In this document: positions 55,401 to 64,000 of the stretch, piece after piece | How the letters are laid out: each line of letters opens with the position of its first letter | Numbering within the stretch: the first letter of the stretch is position 1 | Assembly: GCA_032191485.1 (NCBI GenBank) | Contig: JAVDOI010000041.1 | Location: 1,203,501-1,267,500, forward strand | Length of the DNA stretch: 64,000 nt | Origin: Leptoclinus maculatus | Lineage: Eukaryota; Chordata; Actinopteri; Perciformes; Stichaeidae | Direction of reading: 5' to 3' | Made by a program: the position numbers and the translations under genes | Notes under the pieces: generated by a model | The model's database searches: none | Seen by the model: the letters and a program-made list of their open reading frames with translations, nothing else | Told to the model about the DNA's origin: nothing

Positions 55401-58400
55401 TAAGACTCTGCCAAACGCGGTAAAGTGATTTTTATGTTTGTGGTGTTAAAAATGTGAGCTACAGCGCAAGATACAAAACTGGTACCGTCTGCTTTCTTTG
55501 AGGAATTAGTGGTCAGATTTAACATGGAGTCTAATGGAGCAGTTGGTTGGAGTTCATGTCGCTCTAAGGCTCCCTGAGCCAAATGTGTAAGTCTGTGGGA
55601 TTCCACAGTCAGTTTTTTACGACAAGGACAAGATTAGCTACTTTTCCATCCAGAAATTATGCATTAAGAGTGAAAATTGTGGAGTCGGTGGCAAAAGACA
55701 AATCTTTTTTTCATAAGAATTTCAAGCTGCTCTTCACTCTAGCGCTGACATCACGCACTCTAAGCAGCGCAATACACACCCATTATAAAGTCAGAAAAGG
55801 ACTGAAAAATCATAAAAGTAAAAATGCTACAGTTCAAAAAGTATAAAAGATATCAACAAGCTGAATCATTCAGCAATAGTTAAGGATTTTCTCAACATTT
55901 GAAAGTTGAAATGGTTTCTGTAGCTGAAAGTATGAGGAAGTAGAAGGATTTGAAAGTTTAAAAAGTTTAAGAGGATTTTAAACTTTTCTCCATAGAAACC
56001 CATTCAAAATAAAAATTGCAAAAAGCTTAATAATTCAAAAAGTTTAAAGATTAGAAATATGAAGAGACATAGCACACATGAGCTGAAAGAGCTGAACATT
56101 TTGATAGTTGAACGGTTTCTGTAGCTTAAAAATTGTGGAAGGAGAAGCGTTGCAAAATACGTACGGAAGAAATATAAAAAGAGGAACTAGAAAATGCATT
56201 TCCTGCTGAAAATGCGTTGGAATGCTGAAAGCTGAAATTAATTGTAAAAAAATTGCTAAAAATTAAGAAATGGGAGACTACCTGTCTGAAAAATGTTGAA
56301 GCCTGAAAGCATTTAAACTGCACTGCTGAAAACCCTTCTAGTTGAAATGTCTAACTATGATGTCTGTAGCTGAAAGTATGAGGAAGAAGAAGGCTTTGAA
56401 AGTTGAAGAAGTTTAATCCATGAGGCTTTTATTTTGAAAGGGTGGGGCTGGGTGGGGGAGAGAGGAGACAGAATCAGAATGCATGAAACACACAGAGGTT
56501 ATTAAATGACAGTCTTCATCACAAGCATTTCAGTTAGAATTCATTCTGTGGGGCTTTTATTTTAAAATGGTGTGTCTGTGTGTGTGTATGTGTGGTGGGG
56601 GGGGGGGATAAAAAGTCCTCTAAGACCTGAATGACTGTATGAGAGAGAGACACACACACAGAGAGAGAGACAGAGACAGACACACAGAGAGACAGACAGA
56701 GACAGACAGACAGAGAGAGAGAGACAGAGAGAGAGAGAATGTTGAAGCCTGAAAGCATTTAAACTGCACTGCTGAAAACCCTTCTAGTTGAAATGTCTAA
56801 CTATGGTGTCTGTAGCTGAAAGTATGAGGAAGAAGAAGGCTTTGAAAGTTCAAGTTTAACAGGATTTGAAGATTTTCTCCATAGACATCCCATTAAATAA
56901 AAATAGCTAAAAGCTTAATAATTCAAAGTTTAAAGATTAAAGATATGGAAAGTCATATCACCTCTCTCCTGAAAGCTGAACATTTTGATATTTGAACGGT
57001 TTCTGTAGCTTAAAAAAACTGTCAGCAGTAGTGATATTTGTAGTAGTAGTAGTAGAAGTTAGCATTTCAGTTAGAATTCATTCTGTGGGGCTTTTATTTT
57101 GAAATTAGGTGTGGGGGGGGGGCAGAAGGGGAGAGGAGACAGGATCATAATGTTAGATAAACACAAACAGATTGCTAAATGACAGGTTTCATCACAAGCA
57201 TTTCAGTTAGAATTCATTCTGTGGGGCTTTTATTTTAATATGGGGTGTGTGTGTGGGGGGGGGGGGGAGTCCTCTAAAGATCTCTAAGACCTGAATGAGA
57301 GAGAGACACAGAGAGATAGAGGGAGAGGAGTGTGTGTGTGTGTGTGTGTCTCAGTGCCTCTGTGTGTTTATCAACACTAATGAGCTCATATGAACACCTG
57401 TGTGAGAGATTAGAGTGAACAGTGATTTTCAACAAAACTACCTGTCAAACATATGCCCTTCATACCAAAACCATGAGACTAATCAATAAAATATGGATAC
57501 CGTGAGAGAGATAAGACTCTGCCAAACGCGGTAAAGTGATTTTTATGTTTGTGGTGTTAAAAATGTGAGCTACAGCGCAAGATACAAAACTGGTACCGTC
57601 TGCTTTCTTTGAGGAATTAGTGGTCAGATTTAACATGGAGTCTAATGGAGCAGTTGGTTGGAGTTCATGTCGCTCTAAGGCTCCCTGAGCCAAATGTGTA
57701 AGTCTGTGGGATTCCACAGTCAGTTTTTTACGACAAGGACAAGATTAGCTACTTTTCCATCCAGAAATTATGCATGAAGAGTGAAAATTGTGGAGACAGT
57801 GGCAAAAGACAAATCTTTTTTTCATAAGAATTTCAAGCTCCTCTTCACTCTAGCGCTGACATCACACACTCTAAGCAGCGCAATACACACCCATTATAAA
57901 GTCAGAAAAGGACTGAAAAATCATAAAAGTAAAAATGCTACAGTTCAAAAAGTATAAAAGATATCAACAAGCTGAATCATTCAGCAATAGTTAAGGATTT
58001 TCTCAACATTTGAAAGTTGAAATGGTTTCTGTAGCTGAAAGTATGAGGAAGTTGAAGGATTTGAAAGTTTAAAAAGTTTAAGAGGATTTGAACATTTTCT
58101 CCATAGAAACCCATTCAAAATAAAAATTGCAAAAAGCTTAATAATTCAAAAAGTTTAAAGATTAGAAATATGAAGAGACATAGCACACATGAGCTGAAAG
58201 AGCTGAACATTTTGATAGTTGAACGGTTTCTGTAGCTTAAAAATTGTGGAAGGAGAAGCGTTGCAAAATACGTACGGAAGAAATATAATAAAAAGAGGAA
58301 CTAGAAAATGCATTTCCTGCTGAAAATGCGTTGGAATGCTGAAAGCTGAAATGAATTGTAAAAAAATTGCTAAAAATTAAGAAATGGGAGACTACCTGTC

Positions 58401-61400
58401 TGAAAAATGTTGAAGCCTGAAAGCATTTAAACTGCACTGCTGAAAACCCTTCTAGTTGAAATGTCTAACTATGATGTCTGTAGCTGAAAGTATGAGGAAG
58501 AAGAAGGCTTTGAAAGTTGAAGAAGTTTAATCCATGAGGCTTTTATTTTGAAAGGGTGGGGCTGGGTGGGGAGAGAGGAGACAGAATCAGAATGCATGAA
58601 ACACACAGAGGTTATTAAATGACAGTCTTCATCACAAGCATTTCAGTTAGAATTCATTCTGTGGGGCTTTTATTTTAAAATGCTGTGTCTGTGTGTGTGT
58701 ATGTGTGGTGGGGGGGGGGGATAAAAAGTCCTCTAAGACCTGAATGACTGTATGAGAGAGAGACACACACACAGAGAGAGAGACAGAGACAGACACACAG
58801 AGAGACAGACAGAGACAGACAAACAGACACAGAGAGAGAGAGAGAGACAGATAAAGACAGAAAGAGAGAGAGAGAGACAGAGAGAGAGAGAATGTTGAAG
58901 GCCGAAAGCATTTAAACTGCACTGCTGAAACCCCTTCTAGTTGAAATGTCTAACTATGGTGTCTGTAGCTGAAAGTATGAGGAAGAAGAAGGCTTTGAAA
59001 GTTCAAGTTTAACAGGATTTGAAGATTTTCTCCATAGACATCCCATTAAATAAAAATAGCTAAAAGCTTAATAATTCAAAGATTAAAGATATGGAAAGTC
59101 ATATCACCTCTCTCCTGAAAGCTGAACAATTTGATATTTGAACGGTTTCTGTAGCTTAAAAAAACTGTCAGCAGTAGTGATATTTGTAGTAGTAGTAGTA
59201 GAAGTTAGCATTTCAGTTAGAATTCATTCTGTGGGGCTTTTATTTTGAAATGAGGTGTGGGGGGGGGGCAGAAGGGGAGAGGAGACAGGATCATAATGTT
59301 AGATAAACACAAACAGGTTGCTAAATGACAGGTTTCATCACAAGCATTTCAGTTAGAATTCATTCTGTGGGGCTTTTATTTTAATATGGGGTGTGTGTGT
59401 GTGTGTGTGGGGGGGAGTCCTCTAAAGATCTCTAAGACCTGAATGAGAGAGAGACACAGAGAGATAGAGGGAGAGCAGTGTGTGTGCGTGTGTGTGTGTG
59501 TCTCAGTGCCTCTGTGTGTTTATCAACACTAATGAGCTCATATGAACACCTGTGTGAGAGATTAGAGTGAACAGTGATTTTCAACAAAACTACCTGTCAA
59601 ACATATGCCCTTCATACCAAAACCATGAGACTAATCAATAAAATATGGATACCGTGAGAGAGATAAGACTCTGCCAAACGCGGTAAAGTGATTTTTATGT
59701 TTGTGGTGTTAAAAATGTGAGCTACAGCGCAAGATACAAAACTGGTACCGTCTGCTTTCTTTGAGGAATTAGTGGTCAGATTTAACATGGAGTCTAATGG
59801 AGCAGTTGGTTGGAGTTCATGTCGCTCTAAGGCTCCCTGAGCCAAATGTGTAAATCTGTGGGATTCCACAGTCAGTTTTTTACGACAAGGACAAGATTAG
59901 CTACATTTCCATCCAGAAATTATGCATGAAGAGTGAAAATTGTGGAGTCAGTGGCAAAAGACAAATCTTTTTTTCATAAGAATTTATAGCTCCTCTTCAC
60001 TCTAGCGCTGACATCACGCACTCTAAGCAGCGCAATACACACCCATTATAAAGTTAGAAAAGGACTGAAAAATCATAAAAGTAAAAATGCTACAGTTCAA
60101 AAAGTATAAAAGATATCAACAAGCTGAATCATTCAGCAATAGTTAAGGATTTTCTCAACATTTGAAAGTTGAAATGGTTTCTGTAGCTGAAAGTATGAGG
60201 AAGATGAAGGATTTGAAAGTTTAAAAAGTTTAAGAGGATTTGAACATTTTCTCCATAGAAACCCATTCAAAATAAAAATTGCAAAAAGCTTAATAATTCA
60301 AAAAGTTTAAAGATTAGAAATATGAAGAGACATAGCACACATGAGCTGAAATAGCTGAACATTTTGATAGTTGAACGGTTTCTGTAGCTTAAAAATTGTG
60401 GAAGGAGAAGCGTTGCAAAATACGTACGGAAGAAATATAATAAAAAGAGGAATAAAGATTTGAAGAACAATACTTGGAATGCTTAAAAGCATTCCAACAA
60501 CTAGAAAATGCATTTCCTGCTGAAAATGCGTTGGAATGCTGAAAGCTGAAATTAATTGTAAAAAAATTGCTAAAAATTAAGAAATGGGAGACTACCTGTC
60601 TGAAAAATGTTGAAGCCTGAAAGCATTTAAACTGCACTGCTGAAAACCCTTCTAGTTGAAATGTCTAACTATGATGTCTGTAGCTGAAAGTATGAGGAAG
60701 AAGAAGGCTTTGAAAGTTGAAGAAGTTTAATCCATGAGGCTTTTTCATTTTGAAAGGGTGGGGCTGGGTGGGGGAGAGAGGAGACAGAATCAGAATGTAT
60801 GAAACACACAGAGGTTATTAAATGACAGTCTTCATCACAAGCATTTCAGTTAGAATACATTCTGTGGGGCTTTTCTTTTAAAATGGTGTGTCTGTGTGTA
60901 TGTATGTGTGGTGGGGGGGGGATAAAAAGTCCTCTAAGACCTCAATGACTGTATGAGAGAGAGACACACACACAGAGAGAGAGACAGAGACAGACACACA
61001 GAGAGACAGACAGAGACAGACAAACAGACACAGAGAGAGAGAGAGACAGAGAAAGACAGAAAGAGAGAGAGAGAGACAGAGAGAGAGAGAATGTTGAAGG
61101 CCGAAAGCATTTAAACTGCACTGCTGAAAACCCTTCTAGTTGAAATGTCTAACTATGGTGTCTGTAGCTGAAAGTATGAGGAAGAAGAAGGCTTTGAAAG
61201 TTCAAGTTTAACAGGATTTGAAGATTTTCTCCATCGACATCCCATTAAATAAAAATAGCTAAAAGCTTAATAATTCAAAGTTTAAAGATTAAAGATATGG
61301 AAAGTCATATCACCTCTCTCCTGAAAGCTGAACATTTTGATATTTGAACGGTTTCTGTAGCTTAAAAAAACTGTCAGCAGTAGTGATATTTGTAGTAGTA

Positions 61401-61709
61401 GTAGTAGAAGTTGTAGTTGTATTAGAAGTATTATTAGGAGTAGAAGTATTAGTAGCATTAGAATAAGTACTACTTGTAGCAGTAGTGATATTTGTAGTAG
61501 CAGTAGTAGTAGAAGTTAGCATTTCAGTTAGAATTTATTTTATGGGGCTTTTATTTTGAAATGGGATGTGGGGGGGGGGGGCAGACGGGGAGAGGAGACA
61601 GGATCATAATGTTAGATAAATACAAACAGGTTGCTAAATGACAGGTTTCATCACAAGCATTTCAGTTAGAATTCATTCTGTGGGGCTTTTATTTTAATAT
61701 GGGGTGTGT

Positions 61710-61740
<31 letters not shown>

Positions 61741-61797
61741 TCCTCTAAAGATCTCTAAGACCTGAATGAGAGAAAGACACAGAGAGATAGAGGGAGA

Positions 61798-61833
<36 letters not shown>

Positions 61834-64000
61834 TCAGTGCCTCTGTGTGTTTATCAACACTAATGAGCTCATATGAACACCTGTGTGAGAGATTAGAGTG
61901 AACAGTGATTTTCAACAAAACTACCTGTCAAACATATGCCCTTCATACCAAAACCATGAGACTAATCAATAAAATATGGATACCGTGAGAGAGATAAGAC
62001 TCTGCCAAACGCGGTAAAGTGATTTTTATGTTTGTGGTGTTAAAAATGTGAGCTACAGCGCAAGATACAAAACTGGTACCGTCTGCTTTCTTTGAGGAAT
62101 TAGTGGTCAGATTTAACATGGAGTCTAATGGAGCAGTTGGTTGGAGTTCATGTCGCTCTAAGGCTCCCTGAGCCAAATGTGTAAGTCTGTGGGATTCCAC
62201 AGTCAGTTTTTTACGACAAGGACAAGATTAGCTACATTTCCATCCAGAAATTATGCATGAAGAGTGAAAATTGTGGAGTCGGTGGCAAAAGACAAATCTT
62301 TTTTTCATAAGAATTTATAGCTCCTCTTCACTCTAGCGCTGACATCACGCACTCTAAGCAGCGCAATACACACCCATTATAAAGTCAGAAAAGGACTGAA
62401 AAATCATAAAAGTAAAAATGCTACAGTTCAAAAAGTATAAAAGATATCAACAAGCTGAATCATTCAGCAATAGTTAAGGATTTTCTCAACATTTGAAAGT
62501 TGAAATGGTTTCTGTAGCTGAAAGTATGAGGAAGATGAAGGATTTGAAAGTTTAAGAGGATTTGAACATTTTCTCCATAGAAACCCATTCAAAATAAAAA
62601 TTGCAAAAAGCTTAATAATTCAAAAAGTTTAAAGATTATAAATATGAAGAGACATAGCACACATGAGCTGAAATAGCTGAACATTTTGATAGTTGAACGG
62701 TTTCTGTAGCTTAAAAATTGTGGAAGGAGAAGCGTTGCAAAATACGTACGGAAGAAATATAATAAGAAGAACTAGAAAATGCATTTCCTGCTGAAAATGT
62801 GTTGGAATGCTGAAAGCTGAAATTAATTGTAAAAAAATTGCTAAAAATTAAGAAATGGGAGACTACCTGTCTGAAAAATGTTGAAGCCTGAAAGCATTTA
62901 AACTGCACTGCTGAAACCCCTTCTAGTTGAAATGTCTAACTATGATGTCTGTAGCTGAAAGTATGATGAAGAAGAAGGCTTTGAAAGTTGAAGAAGTTTA
63001 ATCCATGAGGCTTTTATTTTGAAAGGGTGGGGCTGGGTGGGGAGAGAGGAGACAGAATCAGAATGTATGAAACACACAGAGGTTATTAAATGACAGTCTT
63101 CATCACAAGCATTTCAGTTAGAATTCATTCTGTGGGGCTTTTCTTTTAAAATGGTGTGTCTGTGTGTGTGTATGTGTGGTGGGGGGGGGGGGTAAAAAGT
63201 CCTCTAAGACCTCTATGACTGTATGAGAGAGAGACACACAGAGAGAGAGAGAGAGACAGACAAACAGACACACAGAGAGAGAGAGAGACAGAGAGAGAGA
63301 TAATGTTGAAGGCCGAAAGCATTTAAACTGCACTGCTGAAAACCCTTCTAGTTGAAATGTCTAACTATGGTGTCTGTAGCTGAAAGTATGAGGAAGAAGA
63401 AGGCTTTGAAAGTTCAAGTTTAACAGGATTTGAAGATTTTCTCCATCGACATCCCATTAAATAAAAATAGCTAAAAGCTTAATAATTCAAAGTTTAAAGA
63501 TTACAAATATGAAAAGTCATATCACCTCTCTCCTGAAAGCTGAACATTTTGATATTTGAACGGTTTCTGTAGCTTAAAAAAACTGTCAGCAGTAGTGATA
63601 TTTGTAGTAGTAGAAGTTGTAGTTGTAGTTGTATTAGAAGTATTATTAGGAGTAGAAGTATTAGTAGCATTAGAATAAGTACTAGTTGTAGCAGTAGTGA
63701 TATTTGTAGTAGCAGTAGTAGTAGAAGTTAGCATTTCAGTTAGAATTTATTCTATGGGGCTTTTATTTTGAAATAGGGTGTGTGTGGGGGGGGCAGAAGG
63801 GGAGAGGAGACAGGATCATAATCTTAGATAAACACAAACAGGTTGCTAAATGACAGGTTTCATCACAAGCATTTCAGTTAGAATTCATTCTGTGGGGCTT
63901 TTATTTTAATATGGGGTGTGTGTGTGTGGGGGGGGGGGGGTCCTCTAAAGATCTCTAAGACCTGAATGAGAGAGAGACACAGAGAGATAGAGGGAGAGCA
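52453..64000 (+). repeat. Macrosatellite: tandem 2.1-2.7-kb units, runs past window end
   Basis: Units start with TCCTCTAAAGATCTCTAAGA at 52453, 55155, 57270, 59418, 61741 and 63941 (spacing 2702, 2115, 2148, 2323, 2200). Each holds, in order: a GA/GT tract; a segment with a conserved antisense 85-codon open frame; an AT-rich region with GAACGGTTTCTGTAGCTTAA; a GCTGAAAATGCGTTGGAATG block; a GGGCTTTTATTTT module with a poly-G run; a second, shorter start-like block; GTA triplets; and a final poly-G run. Unit length changes mainly through the GA, GT and GTA tracts and the loss of sub-modules. Units are nearly identical by eye. No transposase or host gene is present. Confidence 0.92.

Noticed and set aside
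52453..64000. Satellite units as Helitron-type elements (TC start, CTAG end)
   Set aside because: Units begin TC and contain CCCTTCTAG blocks, but insertion between A and T is not seen at the APPL1 breakpoint and no Rep or consistent 3' hairpin was found.

Overview
This is vertebrate, almost certainly teleost (percomorph-like), nuclear DNA. The evidence is introns with GT/AG borders, fragments of the animal genes ZZEF1 and APPL1, a fish-style SRCR/Ig receptor relic, endogenous retrovirus (ERV) insertions, a hAT relic and an endonuclease-bearing Helitron (Helentron). I see no bacterial-type operons, CRISPR arrays, rRNA or tRNA genes. The window is a patchwork of broken genes, nested transposons and young tandem repeats. 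It has very few credible intact genes.

Layout. (1) 1-6.4 kb: an APPL1 fragment whose exon is split by a 5.7-kb ERV (297-6000) with equal 815-bp LTRs and a GAAC target duplication. The empty version of the same site lies at 51.8-52.45 kb. (2) 6.4-14 kb: a GT-rich minisatellite, a hAT-Charlie-like relic, and two copies of a 1.2-kb dispersed repeat flanking an intronless coiled-coil ORF (9532-10830). (3) 14-16.45 kb: tandem duplications, a 55-bp minisatellite and three back-to-back hairpins. (4) 16.9-33.15 kb, minus strand: a decayed Helentron. In order it carries an N-terminal repeat region, a C76-like cysteine protease domain, a 19-aa repeat/zinc-finger region, a HUH/Y2 Rep, a PIF1-like helicase and an AP-type endonuclease. 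It is broken by frameshifts, a nonsense codon and three insertions: a 5.7-kb ERV at 27133-32847 with TSD ACGTG, a 940-bp solo LTR at 21827-22766 with TSD TGAC, and an unresolved 1.8-kb insert at about 19.8-21.6 kb. (5) 33.2-38.6 kb: AT-rich DNA, a chain of microexon-like segments on the minus strand, and a block related to the terminal satellite. (6) 39.4-43.1 kb: an SRCR-SRCR-Ig-TM receptor pseudogene. (7) 45.1-49.9 kb: ten consecutive ZZEF1 exons with one clearly broken. (8) 50.4-52.45 kb: seven APPL1 exons (end of BAR, PH and linker) plus a truncated eighth. (9) 52.45-64 kb: a 2.1-2.7-kb-unit macrosatellite that cuts into the APPL1 exon and runs off the window.

How it fits together. The host genes here are partial, juxtaposed and interrupted. 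Many repeats look recent: both ERVs have same-length LTR pairs in which I see no difference, and the satellite units look close to identical. A degenerating, low-recombination or duplicated region (sex-chromosome-like, pericentromeric) would explain this, and so would an assembly containing uncollapsed haplotypes; the sequence alone cannot separate these. The most informative points are the Helentron with its protease and triple-hairpin neighbourhood, the two defective ERVs that nevertheless look recently inserted (so probably mobilised in trans), and the ZZEF1-APPL1 patchwork.
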